Shown here: positions 44,346 through 54,232 of the stretch, piece by piece
How the letters are laid out: the number at the start of each line of letters is the position of its first letter
Position numbering within the stretch: the first letter of the stretch is position 1
Source of the DNA: Bradyrhizobium sp. CB1015
GTDB lineage: Bacteria; Pseudomonadota; Alphaproteobacteria; Rhizobiales; Xanthobacteraceae
Direction: 5' to 3'
Assembly (NCBI RefSeq): GCF_025200925.1
Contig: NZ_CP104174.1
Span: 992,001 to 1,056,000, forward strand
Length of the DNA stretch: 64,000 bases
Translations under genes and position numbers: made by a program
Notes under the pieces: generated by a model
What the model was told of the DNA's origin: nothing
Database searches by the model: none
Seen by the model: the letters and a program-made list of their open reading frames with translations, nothing else

Positions 44346-45641
44346 TCAGGCCTTTTGCGAGATGCGCAGCGCTTGATTGAGGTCGTCGATGATGTCGCCT
44401 GCGGTCTCGATGCCGACCGAGAGCCGCACCAGCTCTTCGCCGACACCGGCGGCCTTGAGCTGCTCTGCGTCCATCTGCTGATGCGTGGTCGAGGCCGGAT
44501 GAATCACCAGCGTCTTGGCATCGCCGACATTGGCGAGATGGCTGATCATGCGCAAGCTTTCGATGAACTTGCGCCCGGCGGGCCGCCCGCCCTTGATACC
44601 GAAGGACACGATCGAGCCGGCGCCGCGCGGCAGCAGCTGCTTCGCCAGTTGATAGTCCGTGTGATCTTCGAGCGAGGGATGCAGCACCCAGTCCACCGCC
44701 TTGTTGGCCTTCAGAGCTTCCAGCACCAGATGCGTGTTCTGCATATGCCGGTCCATGCGCACGCCGAGCGTCTCGACGCCCTGGAGCAGCTGGAACGCGT
44801 TGGTCGGCGACAGGCAGGCACCGAAATCGCGCAGGCCCTCGGTGCGCGCGCGCATGATGAAGGCCGCCGTGCCGAACTGCTCGTCGAAGACGATGCCGTG
44901 ATAGCCGCCATAGGGCTCCGTCAGCACGCCGAACTTGCCCGATGCGCGCCAGTCGAAGCGGCCGCCGTCGACGATGGCGCCGCCGATCGCGATGCCATGG
45001 CCGCCGATCCATTTGGTCGCCGAATGCATGACGATGTCGGCGCCGAGCTCGATCGGGCGGCTCAGATAGGGGGTGGCGAAGGTGTTGTCGATCAGCAGCG
45101 GAATCTTGGCCTCATGCGCGATCGCCGCAACCTTGGGAATGTCGAGCACCTCGAGCCCGGGATTGCCGATGGTCTCGCCGATCACGAGCTTCGTGTTCGG
45201 CTTGATCGCCGCGCGGAATGCGTCGTGATCGCGCGGTTTCACAAACGTCGTGGTGATGCCGAAGCGCGGCAGCGTGTGCGCCAGCAAATTGATGGTACCG
45301 CCATAGAGTGAGCTCGACGCCACGATGTGGTCGCCGGCATTGAGCAGCGTCGCGATCGCCAGGTGCAGCGCCGCCTGGCCGCTCGCCGTGCAGATCGCGC
45401 CGACGCCGCCTTCGAGCGCGGCAAGCCGCTCCTCCAGCACACCGGTGGTCGGATTGGAGATGCGCGTATAGATGTGCCCGGCGCGTTCGAGATTGAACAG
45501 CGCCGCGGCGTGGTCGGAATCCTGGAACACGTAGGACGTGGTCTGGTAGATCGGCACCGCCCGGGCGCCGGTCGTGGGATCCGGATGCTGGCCCGCATGC
45601 AGGCTCAGGGTCTCGAAAGCGGGCGGTTTCGGCGCGGGCAT
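44346..45641 (-). CDS. metY: O-acetylhomoserine sulfhydrylase (aminocarboxypropyltransferase)
   Basis: The 431-residue PLP enzyme belongs to the Cys/Met metabolism family. It shows ETLSLHAGQHPDPTTGARAV, the PLP lysine in HSATKWIGGHG and the C-terminal RLSVGIETAGDIIDDL. The length (about 430) and the inserted loop around residues 230-260 distinguish it from the shorter MetB/MetC enzymes. It forms homocysteine from O-acetylhomoserine and sulfide, or methionine from methanethiol. Methanethiol oxidase and sulfonate genes in the same window fit a sulfur-handling region. It is followed by an alpha/beta hydrolase. Confidence 0.92.
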   Translation of the reverse strand: MPAPKPPAFETLSLHAGQHPDPTTGARAVPIYQTTSYVFQDSDHAAALFNLERAGHIYTRISNPTTGVLEERLAALEGGVGAICTASGQAALHLAIATLLNAGDHIVASSSLYGGTINLLAHTLPRFGITTTFVKPRDHDAFRAAIKPNTKLVIGETIGNPGLEVLDIPKVAAIAHEAKIPLLIDNTFATPYLSRPIELGADIVMHSATKWIGGHGIAIGGAIVDGGRFDWRASGKFGVLTEPYGGYHGIVFDEQFGTAAFIMRARTEGLRDFGACLSPTNAFQLLQGVETLGVRMDRHMQNTHLVLEALKANKAVDWVLHPSLEDHTDYQLAKQLLPRGAGSIVSFGIKGGRPAGRKFIESLRMISHLANVGDAKTLVIHPASTTHQQMDAEQLKAAGVGEELVRLSVGIETAGDIIDDLNQALRISQKA

Positions 45642-45733
45642 GCGTGGCCTCGTTGGTCGGTCGGCGATGGCGGCCGTTGTGCCATAAAACTGTGTGCCAA
45701 GTCAGCCCATTGACAGCCCACACAAGGGAGCGT

Positions 45734-45812
45734 CATGCCCGGGCTTGTCCCGGGCATCCACGTTCTCCGTGCCGCGAGGAAAGGCTGGATGGCCGGGACA
45801 AGCCCGGGCATG
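45734..45812. repeat. Palindromic repeat with 27-bp arms
   Basis: The arm at 45734-45760 (CATGCCCGGGCTTGTCCCGG... ) pairs with the arm at 45786-45812 (...CCGGGACAAGCCCGGGCATG) with a single mismatch around a 25-base loop. It lies in the gap between metY and the iclR gene and can act as a stem-loop in either transcript. Confidence 0.8.
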
Positions 45813-45884
45813 ACGCTGCGGCATGTCCAGTGCGTCCAACGCGAAACGCACATGCGGTGCAATCTCCGAACGAGAGAGATGAAA

Positions 45885-46685
45885 CTATCCCCCGATCGCC
45901 TGCTCGATCGTCCGCGCTTCCCGCAACAAGATCTCCGCGACCTCCTGCTCGCGGCGGGGGCCGAGCCTCGTGCGAACGGCTGAGACCGTCATCGCTGCAG
46001 CCGGTTGCCCGTCCGGTGTCTTGATCCAGGTCGAGATCGATTTCGTCCCCTGCACCAGGCCGATCTCTCTCAGGCCGTATCCCAGCCGCCTGGCGGCGGT
46101 GACTTCGCCGAGCACCGTGGCGACATCGGTCCGGTAGGCCTCGAACCGCTTCTCGTTCGCCGCGACGATCTTTCGCGCGTCCTGCGCCGGCATCGCGGCG
46201 AGGATGGCAACGCCGGCGCTGGAGACGCCGAGCGGCCGGCGCGCGCCGACCTCGATCGACAGCACCTGGATTGGATAGACGCCGATCCGGCGGTCGACGC
46301 ACAGCGTGTCGTTGCCGGTGCGCATCGTCAGGAACAGCGTGTCGCCGATCTCGGCTGACGCGCGCTCCAGCGACGGATTTGCGGCGACCAAGAGCCGCGA
46401 GGGCCGCGGACGCGCCAGCGCCAGCTCCGGCACCTGGTTGCCGATCGCGTACCGGCCGCTCCTGCCATGCCGCTCGACGATACCTTCCTCGATCAGCACG
46501 TGAACGATCCGATGCACGGTCGGACGGGTGAGGCCGGTTGCGCGCACCACCTCGGCCAATGGCACACCGTCCTCGCGCCCTGCGGCAAGAATGCGCAGCA
46601 CCGCGAGCGCGCGCCGGATCGCCTGCGCGCCCTGTCGCGGTTCCACGGCGCTGCGGGCGGATTTCGTTGCGCGTCTCTTGTCCAT
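45885..46685 (-). CDS. IclR family transcriptional regulator
   Basis: The 266-residue regulator has an N-terminal winged helix (about residues 20-85; LAEVVRATGLTRPTVHRIVH) and a C-terminal IclR effector domain (about 100-260; GDTLFLTMRTGNDTLCVDRR, LSIEVGARRPLGVSSAGVAI, LREIGLVQGTKSIST). The start ATG 46685 lies inside a perfect 23-bp palindrome. It is divergent from the Bug-type solute-binding protein gene by 131 bp, so it most likely controls the whole catabolic operon in that direction and itself. Aromatic acids are common effectors. Confidence 0.9.
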   Translation of the reverse strand: MDKRRATKSARSAVEPRQGAQAIRRALAVLRILAAGREDGVPLAEVVRATGLTRPTVHRIVHVLIEEGIVERHGRSGRYAIGNQVPELALARPRPSRLLVAANPSLERASAEIGDTLFLTMRTGNDTLCVDRRIGVYPIQVLSIEVGARRPLGVSSAGVAILAAMPAQDARKIVAANEKRFEAYRTDVATVLGEVTAARRLGYGLREIGLVQGTKSISTWIKTPDGQPAAAMTVSAVRTRLGPRREQEVAEILLREARTIEQAIGG

Positions 46686-46698
46686 AATATGGACAAGA
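46676..46698. promoter_or_regulatory. IclR operator, perfect 23-bp palindrome over the start codon
   Basis: TCTTGTCCATA and TATGGACAAGA are perfect 11-bp arms around one central A. The palindrome covers the iclR start codon and lies about 119 bp before the divergent tctC-like gene. IclR dimers bind sites of this kind and length. Confidence 0.65.
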
Positions 46699-46816
46699 AC
46701 GCCACAATTCCCTCGACAGGGCAAGCGCGCATCTGGAGATTGCGCTCCGATCGGGATGCCATGCACGCCGTCATCAGGGCCCGATATGGAATTGGAAGCG
46801 CCGCCGGGAGGTTAAC

Positions 46817-47782
46817 ATGAGATTAATCTGGATTGCCATAGCTGCCGTCACTGCGATGCTGGCAGGGCCCGCCTCCGGCCAGCAATGGCCGGCGCGCAAC
46901 GTCAAGCTGATCGTGCCCTATCCCGCCGGCGGCAATGTCGACAGCGCCGCGCGCATCGTCGCCGACAAGCTCCAGGAAAAGCTCGGCCAACCCTTCGTCA
47001 TCGAGAACAAGGCCGGCGCCGGCGGCATGATCGCGGGCGAGGCCTTCGCGAAGTCGGCGCCCGACGGCTACACGCTGTTCGTCGGCGCCAACGGCCCCGT
47101 GCTGTTCGCGACCGAGATCAACAAGCGCGACGCTTACAACTGGAAGAAGGATTTCCTTCCGATCTCGACGATCTCGATGACGCCGCTGGTGCTCGAGGTT
47201 CACCCGTCGGTGCAGGCGACCACGCTCAAGGAGTTTCTCGATCTCGCCAAGCGCGAGCCCGGCAAGCTGACCATGGCCTCGCCCGGTCCCGGCACCACCA
47301 ACCATTTGCTCAGCGAGCTGATGCAGTCGAGCCTCGAGCTGCAATGGGTCACGGCGCATTACCGCGGCAACGCGCCGGCGATCAACGATCTCCTGGGCGG
47401 CCAGGTGCAGTTCGCGTTCGACCAGCTCACGGTCAGCCTCCAGCACATCAAGGCCGGCCTGTTCCGCGCGCTCGCCGTCACCAGCCCGCACCGATTGAAG
47501 TCGCTGCCCGATGTGCCGACCTTCGCGGAGCTCGGCTACAAGGACTTCGACGGCCAGACCTTCACCGGCCTGTTCGCGCCGGCAGGCACGCCGGCGCCTG
47601 TTATCGAGAAGCTGCACGAGACGCTGGTCGCGATTCTCAAGGATCCCGCCGTGATCGACAAGTTCGAAAAGCTCGGCGGCGAAGCCACGCCGATGACGCC
47701 GGACGAGTTCAGGGCCTATCTCGAGCGCGAGGACGCCAAGTGGATTCCGGTGGTGCGCAAGGCCAATATCAGGGCGGATTGA
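46817..47782 (+). CDS. Bug family tripartite tricarboxylate transporter solute-binding protein
   Basis: The 321-residue periplasmic protein has a signal peptide (LIWIAIAAVTAMLAGPASG) and the Bug/TctC fold: WPARNVKLIVPYPAGGNVDS, FVIENKAGAGGMIAGEAFAK and APDGYTLF, with GPGTTNHL as the binding loop. It captures carboxylates for a TctAB-type carrier encoded elsewhere. It is the first gene of an operon of ring-fission-type enzymes and so probably binds the aromatic or dicarboxylic substrate of that pathway. The ATG at 46817 has a GGGAGG ribosome site. Confidence 0.9.
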   Translation: MRLIWIAIAAVTAMLAGPASGQQWPARNVKLIVPYPAGGNVDSAARIVADKLQEKLGQPFVIENKAGAGGMIAGEAFAKSAPDGYTLFVGANGPVLFATEINKRDAYNWKKDFLPISTISMTPLVLEVHPSVQATTLKEFLDLAKREPGKLTMASPGPGTTNHLLSELMQSSLELQWVTAHYRGNAPAINDLLGGQVQFAFDQLTVSLQHIKAGLFRALAVTSPHRLKSLPDVPTFAELGYKDFDGQTFTGLFAPAGTPAPVIEKLHETLVAILKDPAVIDKFEKLGGEATPMTPDEFRAYLEREDAKWIPVVRKANIRAD

Positions 47783-47785
47783 TCG

Positions 47786-48403
47786 ATGCGGATCGACCCC
47801 ACCGAGCTCGGCGCCGAGCGCATCTACCGCCTGATGACCGGCATCGTGGTGCCGCGCCCGATCGCGTGGGTGACGAGCCTGTCAGCCACGGGCGTGCTCA
47901 ATCTCGCCCCGTTCAGCGCCTTCACCTTCGTCTCGCAGAAGCCGCCGATGCTCGCCATCAGCGTCGGCCGCAAGGGCGCCGATTACAAGGACACCGCGCA
48001 CAACATCCTCGATACCGAGGAATATGTGATCCACATTGCCGACACCCCGCTGATGTCCGCGGTGCACGACAGCTCCGTCGAGCATCCGCCTGAGGTCAGC
48101 GAGGTCGAGCATCTCGGGCTCGAAACGCTCGCCAGCGAGCGCATCAAGGTGCCGCGGCTCGCCGCCGCGCCGGTCGCGATGGAGTGCCGTTTCCGGCAGT
48201 GCCTCGAATTCGGCGACGCCAAAAGCCGGCTCATCGTCGGCGAGGTCGTGATGTTCCATTTGCGCGACGGCCTCGTCAACGACGGCAAGGTCGAAACCAA
48301 GGCGCTCGACCCGATCGCCCGCATCGGCGGCCCGCGCTACGCCCGGCTTGGCGAGATCGTGACGCTGAATACCGTGTTCCAGACCCCCAAATCGAAAGAC
48401 TGA
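47786..48403 (+). CDS. Flavin reductase family protein
   Basis: The 205-residue protein has the FMN-binding split barrel of the flavin reductase family (IVVPRPIAWVTSLSATGVLN, LAPFSAFTFVSQKPPMLAIS, KDTAHNILDTEEYVIHIAD). It may supply reduced flavin to a two-component monooxygenase or bind FMN for another reaction. It starts 3 bp after the solute-binding protein gene. The luciferase-like monooxygenase at 51480-52526, at the other end of the locus, is a possible partner. Confidence 0.85.
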   Translation: MRIDPTELGAERIYRLMTGIVVPRPIAWVTSLSATGVLNLAPFSAFTFVSQKPPMLAISVGRKGADYKDTAHNILDTEEYVIHIADTPLMSAVHDSSVEHPPEVSEVEHLGLETLASERIKVPRLAAAPVAMECRFRQCLEFGDAKSRLIVGEVVMFHLRDGLVNDGKVETKALDPIARIGGPRYARLGEIVTLNTVFQTPKSKD

Positions 48404-48455
48404 GCGCGCGGGCCTCATCGCCGGCCGCCGCCTCAAGATCATCGGAGGACATACA

Positions 48456-49316
48456 ATGCGACTCCTGAGCTATCTCCTGGACGGCGAGGCGCGCTATGGC
48501 GCGGCCGTGGACGGCGGCGTGGTCGATCTGACCAGGCGCATCGGCCGCGACTATTCGGACGTGAAGGCGCTGATCGCGGCCAACGCACTCGCCGATGCGC
48601 AGGAAGCCGTCGCCGGACAGAAGCCGGATCATGCGCTGGACCAGCTCGTTCTGCTGCCGCCGGTGCTGACGCCGGAGAAGCTCTGGTGCATCGGCGTCAA
48701 TTACGCCGAGCGCAACGCGGAGTATAAAGACAATTCGGACCTGCCCAAATATCCCAGCCTGTTCGTGCGCAGCATGTCTTCGATGACCGGCTCCGGTCAG
48801 CCGATCGAGAAGCCCAAGGTTTCGGACCAGCTCGACTACGAAGGCGAGCTCGTCATCGTGATCGGGCAGGGCGGCCGCCACATTCCGCGCGAACGAGCGT
48901 GGTCGCACATCTTCGGCATGACTTTGTGCAACGAGGGCACGATCCGCGACTGGCTGCGCCACGGCAAGTTCAACGTCACGCAGGGCAAGAACTTCGATCG
49001 CTCCGGCAGCATCGGCCCGTGGATCGTCACCGCGGACGAGCTCGACCCGCGTGGTCCCCACGACATCGTCACGCGCGTCAACGGCGAGGTGCGGCAGCAG
49101 GACACCACCGAGCGGCTGATGTTCCCGTTCGACTTCCTGATCTCCTATCTCTCGACCTTCGCCACCCTCAAGCCCGGCGACATGATCGTGACGGGCACGC
49201 CGACGGGCGCGGGCGCCCGCTTCGACCCGCCGCGCTGGCTGAAGATCGGCGACGTCGTCGAGGTCGAGTCCAGCCGCATCGGCGTGCTGCGCAACATTGT
49301 CGCTGCGGAGAGTTAA
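48456..49316 (+). CDS. Fumarylacetoacetate hydrolase family protein
   Basis: The 286-residue protein has the FAH core with KLWCIGVNYAERNAEYK, the metal-binding glutamates in DYEGELVIVIGQGGR and the end motif TGTPTGAGARFDPPRWL. Members open or decarboxylate ring-fission products such as 5-carboxymethyl-2-oxo-hex-3-ene-1,6-dioate or acylpyruvates. It lies 52 bp after the flavin reductase and 3 bp before a hydratase of the same general superfamily, which is the order seen in meta-cleavage pathways. The real substrate is unknown. Confidence 0.88.
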   Translation: MRLLSYLLDGEARYGAAVDGGVVDLTRRIGRDYSDVKALIAANALADAQEAVAGQKPDHALDQLVLLPPVLTPEKLWCIGVNYAERNAEYKDNSDLPKYPSLFVRSMSSMTGSGQPIEKPKVSDQLDYEGELVIVIGQGGRHIPRERAWSHIFGMTLCNEGTIRDWLRHGKFNVTQGKNFDRSGSIGPWIVTADELDPRGPHDIVTRVNGEVRQQDTTERLMFPFDFLISYLSTFATLKPGDMIVTGTPTGAGARFDPPRWLKIGDVVEVESSRIGVLRNIVAAES

Positions 49317-49319
49317 TTC

Positions 49320-50123
49320 ATGTTGGATGCCGCCACGATCGAACGCCTCGCCGCGCGCCTCGATGAAGCCGAGCGCACGAAATCGCTGATCCCGATGTTC
49401 ACCAAGGAATATCCGGATTTCAGCATCGAGGATGCCTACGCGGTCCAGCGCGCCTGGACCAAGCTCCAGCTCGGCCGCGGCCGCATCATCAAGGGCCACA
49501 AGATCGGCCTGACCTCGAAGGCGATGCAGAACGCGGTCGGCATCAACGAGCCAGATTACGGCGTGCTGTTCGCCGACATGTTTTACGCCGATGCCAGGCC
49601 TGTTCCGTTCGACCGCTTCCACGCGCCAAGAATCGAGGTCGAGCTCGCCTTCGTGCTGAAGGCGCCGCTGCGCGGGCCAGATTGCACCATCTTCGACGTG
49701 CTCAACGCCACCGACTATGTCACGCCCGCGCTGGAGATTCTGGAGACGCGCATGCATCGCGTCGATCCCGAAACGGGCAAGACGCGCAAGGTGATGGACA
49801 CGATCTCGGACAACGCGGCCAACGCCGCGCTGGTGCTCGGCGGCCGGCCGATCCGCCCGATGGATGCGGATCTGCGCTGGATCGGCGCGCTCCTGTTCCG
49901 CAACGGCGAGGTCGAGGAGACCGGCCTTGCCGCCGGCGTGCTCAATCATCCCGCCAACGGCATCGCCTGGCTCGCCAACCGCCTCGCGCCGCATGACGAG
50001 CATCTCGCCGCCGGCGAGGTCGTGCTGGCGGGATCGTTCACGCGTCCGGTCGACATCCGCCGCGGCGACACGTTCCACGCCGATTACGGCGCCTTCGGCT
50101 CGGTGTCATGCCAGTTCGTCTGA
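49320..50123 (+). CDS. 2-oxo-hepta-3-ene-1,7-dioate hydratase-like (HpaH/MhpD family)
   Basis: The 267-residue protein matches the HpaH hydratase family: [75 protein letters not shown] and the C-terminal [20 protein letters not shown]. It adds water to 2-hydroxydienoates formed after ring cleavage, giving 4-hydroxy-2-oxo acids. The length is typical. It starts 3 bp after the FAH gene. A cognate aldolase or ring-cleavage dioxygenase is not present in this window, so the pathway is completed elsewhere or is modified. Confidence 0.9.
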   Translation: MLDAATIERLAARLDEAERTKSLIPMFTKEYPDFSIEDAYAVQRAWTKLQLGRGRIIKGHKIGLTSKAMQNAVGINEPDYGVLFADMFYADARPVPFDRFHAPRIEVELAFVLKAPLRGPDCTIFDVLNATDYVTPALEILETRMHRVDPETGKTRKVMDTISDNAANAALVLGGRPIRPMDADLRWIGALLFRNGEVEETGLAAGVLNHPANGIAWLANRLAPHDEHLAAGEVVLAGSFTRPVDIRRGDTFHADYGAFGSVSCQFV

Positions 50124-50148
50124 AGCAACAACAAAGAGGGAGCGCATC

Positions 50149-50544
50149 ATGAGTGGTCAAACGCGGCGCAGGAGCATTCACATCGGCGGCTTCAAGCACG
50201 TCAACCCGATTCCGAACGCCTGCCGCATCGGCAATCTCGTGATGTCGGGCGTCATCCTCGGCCGCGATCCCGCGACCAATGCGATGCCGGAGAGTCTCGA
50301 CGCCCAGTGCGCCAACATGTTCGCGCATATGAAGGCGACGGTGGAGGCCGCCGGCGGCACCACGGACGACATCATCAAGATGACGGTGTGGCTGAAGGAC
50401 CGCTCGCAGCGCGGCCCGGTCAATGTCGAATGGCTGAAAATGTTTCCGGACGAGCATTCGCGCCCGGCGCGCCACGCGCTGCCGATGGACAACATGGATG
50501 GCGGCGCGCTGGTAAGTTGCGATTTCACCGCCGTGATCGACTGA
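50149..50544 (+). CDS. RidA family deaminase
   Basis: The 131-residue protein has the RidA/YjgF fold with IPNACRIGNLVMSGVILGRD and MFAHMKATVEAAGGTTDDII as recognisable segments. In catabolic operons such members act as enamine/imine deaminases, for example on 2-aminomuconate. It follows the hydratase by 25 bp and precedes an amidohydrolase by 12 bp. Its presence suggests that the pathway handles a nitrogen-containing ring-fission product, though a general detoxifying role is equally possible. Confidence 0.85.
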   Translation: MSGQTRRRSIHIGGFKHVNPIPNACRIGNLVMSGVILGRDPATNAMPESLDAQCANMFAHMKATVEAAGGTTDDIIKMTVWLKDRSQRGPVNVEWLKMFPDEHSRPARHALPMDNMDGGALVSCDFTAVID

Positions 50545-50556
50545 GGGAGCGCTTGC

Positions 50557-51432
50557 ATGCCGACCTACCTGCCGTTCGACCCCAACCCGCGCCGCCCGAT
50601 CAAGGCGCCGCCGCCGAAGACCATCGACAGCCAGTTCCACGTACTCGGGCCGATCGCGAAATATCCGGAGCGTCCCGGCGCCGCCTATCGGATGCCGACC
50701 GCGACCTGGGAAGCGGCGCTGCGCATGCATAAGGCGCTCGGCATCGAGCGCGGCATCATCGTGCAGACCACGACCTATGGCGCCGATCATGCCGTCGTGC
50801 TCGACGGGCTCAAAGCGATGGGCCCGAACTATCGCGGCTGCGCCAATGCGCTGGTGTTCGCCGAAGCGAACGACGCCTATCTCGCCAGGCTGCACGACGC
50901 CGGCGTGCGCGGCGCGCGCTTCAGCTTCCGTCAGGAGCTCGGCGCGGTGCTGTCGGACGCCGATTTCGCCCGCGCCATCGCCCGCATCCGCGAGCTCGGC
51001 TGGTACGTCAAGATCCAGCCGGAGAAGGACGGCATCGTCTCCAGCGTCGCCAAGTACGAGAACCTCGACGTGCCCGTGCTGATCGACCACATGGCGCGGC
51101 CTGACCCCGAGGCCGGCAGGAACGATCCGAATCTGCGCAAGATGCTGGAGCTGCTCGAGAAGGGCAATTTCTGGGTCATGCTCTCGCTCGGCGAGAAGAC
51201 CTCGAAGACCGGCGCGCCTTACGACGACGTGATCCCGATCGCGCGCGCCTATATCGAGGCCGCCCCCGACCGCTGCGTCTGGGCCAGCGACTGGCCGCAT
51301 CCGGTCTCGGTGAGGCAGCCACCGAACGATGCCGATCTGCTCGAGCTGATGTACCGCTACGCGCCCGACCAGGCGGAGCTGGAAAAGATCCTGGTGCACA
51401 ATCCGGCCAAGCTGTTCGGGTTTGCGGATTGA
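50557..51432 (+). CDS. Amidohydrolase family protein, LigI-like
   Basis: The 291-residue TIM-barrel protein resembles 2-pyrone-4,6-dicarboxylate lactonase-type hydrolases, with KTIDSQFHVLG at the N-terminus, VLIDHMARPDPEAG in the middle and CVWASDWPHPVSVRQPPNDA near the end. The first metal-type histidine of the HxH motif is replaced by Gln (SQFH), as may occur in this branch. It would open a lactone or an amide. It ends the forward operon, facing the luciferase-like gene on the opposite strand. Confidence 0.85.
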   Translation: MPTYLPFDPNPRRPIKAPPPKTIDSQFHVLGPIAKYPERPGAAYRMPTATWEAALRMHKALGIERGIIVQTTTYGADHAVVLDGLKAMGPNYRGCANALVFAEANDAYLARLHDAGVRGARFSFRQELGAVLSDADFARAIARIRELGWYVKIQPEKDGIVSSVAKYENLDVPVLIDHMARPDPEAGRNDPNLRKMLELLEKGNFWVMLSLGEKTSKTGAPYDDVIPIARAYIEAAPDRCVWASDWPHPVSVRQPPNDADLLELMYRYAPDQAELEKILVHNPAKLFGFAD

Positions 51433-51479
51433 GGCATGAGAGAATGGGCCGAGCACCTCGCTCGGAGCGCGATTGCGCC

Positions 51480-52526
<1,047 letters not shown>

Positions 52527-52726
52527 ATGTAATACCTTGCGTTCCGAATGTTAGCGTTGCGGTGTCAATTGGACACGGAACTGTCGCTGGCAACCGGCGA
52601 AAGGCCAGACGGCGTTTTTTGGCCCCGCGGGCTTTCGGCGCAGGTTTGACTTGCGTCAAGGGTCGGAACCTGGCCTCATCTTCATGTCCGGAATTGGCTG
52701 CTTCGATATCCTCCAGGAGAGATGCC

Positions 52727-52903
52727 ATGGCCGACACGACCAAGCTCTCGGTTGAGAAAGCGCTCGAGAAGATACGCCAGCGCGACGAGCCGACATCGGG
52801 GACATCACGCCTTGATGAAAAAGCCGACGCTCTCAATGACGAGATCAAGCGTATGAGAGCACAAAGGCTCCGCCTTGAACGACGACAAGGCAAGCCTGAC
52901 TGA
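52727..52903 (+). CDS. Small hydrophilic protein of unknown function
   Basis: A 58-residue frame from ATG 52727 follows a strong CAGGAGAG ribosome site. It encodes MADTTKLSVEKALEKIRQRD followed by a charged helix (ADALNDEIKRMRAQRLRLER). The predicted single long helix with repeated Glu/Arg/Leu positions suggests a coiled coil or regulatory peptide. It has no signal peptide, cysteine or membrane segment. No operon partners lie close by. Function is unknown. Confidence 0.65.
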   Translation: MADTTKLSVEKALEKIRQRDEPTSGTSRLDEKADALNDEIKRMRAQRLRLERRQGKPD

Positions 52904-53044
52904 ACGCTTCGCGGTGGATGCGGTCCGCGCCCCCGTTCACAACACTGTTATTGCAGGCCTTTGCGCCTCTCGCGCCAACTGGGCGTTTTTCACCTGATAT
53001 TGTAGCTTGTCGGAGCTGCTGCAGTGCCGCCAGGAGGAACTGAT

Positions 53045-53533
53045 ATGACCACGGCCGTCTTCAACCGCCGCACTCTCCTCATTGCCGGCGGCACTCTGCT
53101 CGCAACCGGCGCTTCGGGCCTGCTGCTGCCGGCCCGTGCGAACGGCCTCGCGCCGACCGAGTCGATGTCGGGCGGCGCGAACAATTACCGCAAGGGCGCG
53201 GCGATCGTGGAGCGGATCGGCAAGGGCGGTTTCTGGATGAGCGGCACCGTGCGCCGCGCCGGCGACGGGGCTCCGCTGGCCGGCCAGCGCATCCAGATCT
53301 GGGCGCACACCGTCGAAGGGCGGGAGCACGAGCCGCAGAGCCACGGCGCAACGCTCACCGACAAGGACGGCAAGTTCCGGCTGGAGATGCCGCAGATCAT
53401 TCCGATCTTCGGCCAGCCGCACGGCCACCTCGCCTATGACAGCGGCGAGTTCAAGACCGTCTTCCTGCGGCCGGTGATGCGGAGCGCCAAGGAGACCAGC
53501 CTCGAGGCGCACTTCGTGCTGCAGCCGGCTTGA
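53045..53533 (+). CDS. Secreted intradiol dioxygenase-like protein (Tat signal)
   Basis: The 162-residue protein begins with a twin-arginine-like leader (FNRRTLLIAGGTLLATGASG). The mature part resembles the intradiol ring-cleavage dioxygenase beta sandwich: SGTVRRAGDGAPLAGQRIQI, WAHTVEGREHEPQSHGATLT, DKDGKFRLEMPQIIP and GQPHGHLAYDSGEF. It is short for the family, and the usual Tyr/His iron ligands are not all evident, so catalysis is uncertain. A ferric reductase-like membrane gene starts 13 bp after it, so an iron- or copper-related periplasmic task is possible. Confidence 0.65.
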   Translation: MTTAVFNRRTLLIAGGTLLATGASGLLLPARANGLAPTESMSGGANNYRKGAAIVERIGKGGFWMSGTVRRAGDGAPLAGQRIQIWAHTVEGREHEPQSHGATLTDKDGKFRLEMPQIIPIFGQPHGHLAYDSGEFKTVFLRPVMRSAKETSLEAHFVLQPA

Positions 53534-53546
53534 ACCCCACTTGCAG

Positions 53547-54185
53547 ATGACGAGATGGAGATCGGCCCGGGCGCCCCTGATCTGGGTCGCCCTTGCCTTG
53601 GCGATCGGCGTGCCGGTCGCCGCTGCCGCAGCCAGCGAGCAGCTCGCATGGCGCGATCCTGTCTACATCCTCGCCGGTTTCGCCGGCATCATTGCCCTCG
53701 GACTCGTGCTCGTGCAGCCCTTGCTGATCGGCGGCTACCTGCCGGGATTGTCGGCCTATCGTAACAGGCGCGCCCATCACTGGATCGGCGGCGCGCTCGT
53801 TCTGGCGATTCTGATCCATGTCGCCGGCCTCTGGATCACCAGCCCGCCCGACATGGTCGACGCGCTGACCTTCTCCTCGCCGACGCCGTTCTCTCCCTTC
53901 GGCGTGATCGCGATGTGGGCCATCTTCGCGGTTGCGCTGCTGGCTCTCTTGCGAAGGCCATTGGGCTTGCGGCCGCGAACCTGGCGCTTCCTTCACATGC
54001 CGCTCGCGCTCGTCATCGTCGTCGGCAGTGTGATTCACTCCCTGCTGATCGAGGGAACGATGGAAACGACCTCCAAGGCGGCGCTCTGTGCGCTCGTCCT
54101 CGCGGCAAGTGTGAAAGTCATGATTGACCTGCAGGTGTGGCGAAAGCGAAGGACGTTCCGAGGGGACGGTGTCGCGCGGCAGTGA
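53547..54185 (+). CDS. Ferric reductase-like transmembrane protein
   Basis: The 212-residue protein has about six hydrophobic helices with the histidines expected for haem binding (RRAHHWIGGALVLAILIHVA and RFLHMPLALVIVVGSVIHSL), as in the ferric reductase/NOX cytochrome b core. No FAD or NADPH domain follows, so it may be the membrane subunit only. The start is ATG 53547; a TTG at 53541 is open. Codons continue directly from the upstream dioxygenase-like gene, indicating a two-gene unit. It would pass electrons across the inner membrane. Confidence 0.78.
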   Translation: MTRWRSARAPLIWVALALAIGVPVAAAAASEQLAWRDPVYILAGFAGIIALGLVLVQPLLIGGYLPGLSAYRNRRAHHWIGGALVLAILIHVAGLWITSPPDMVDALTFSSPTPFSPFGVIAMWAIFAVALLALLRRPLGLRPRTWRFLHMPLALVIVVGSVIHSLLIEGTMETTSKAALCALVLAASVKVMIDLQVWRKRRTFRGDGVARQ

Positions 54186-54232
54186 ACGACGCCTTGCTTG
54201 CCGCAGATGGCGGCGGGGCGTATCTTGGCGCA

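Noticed and set aside
48276..50078. 600-codon minus-strand frame
   Set aside because: It is antisense to three genes with strong family matches (flavin reductase, FAH, hydratase).
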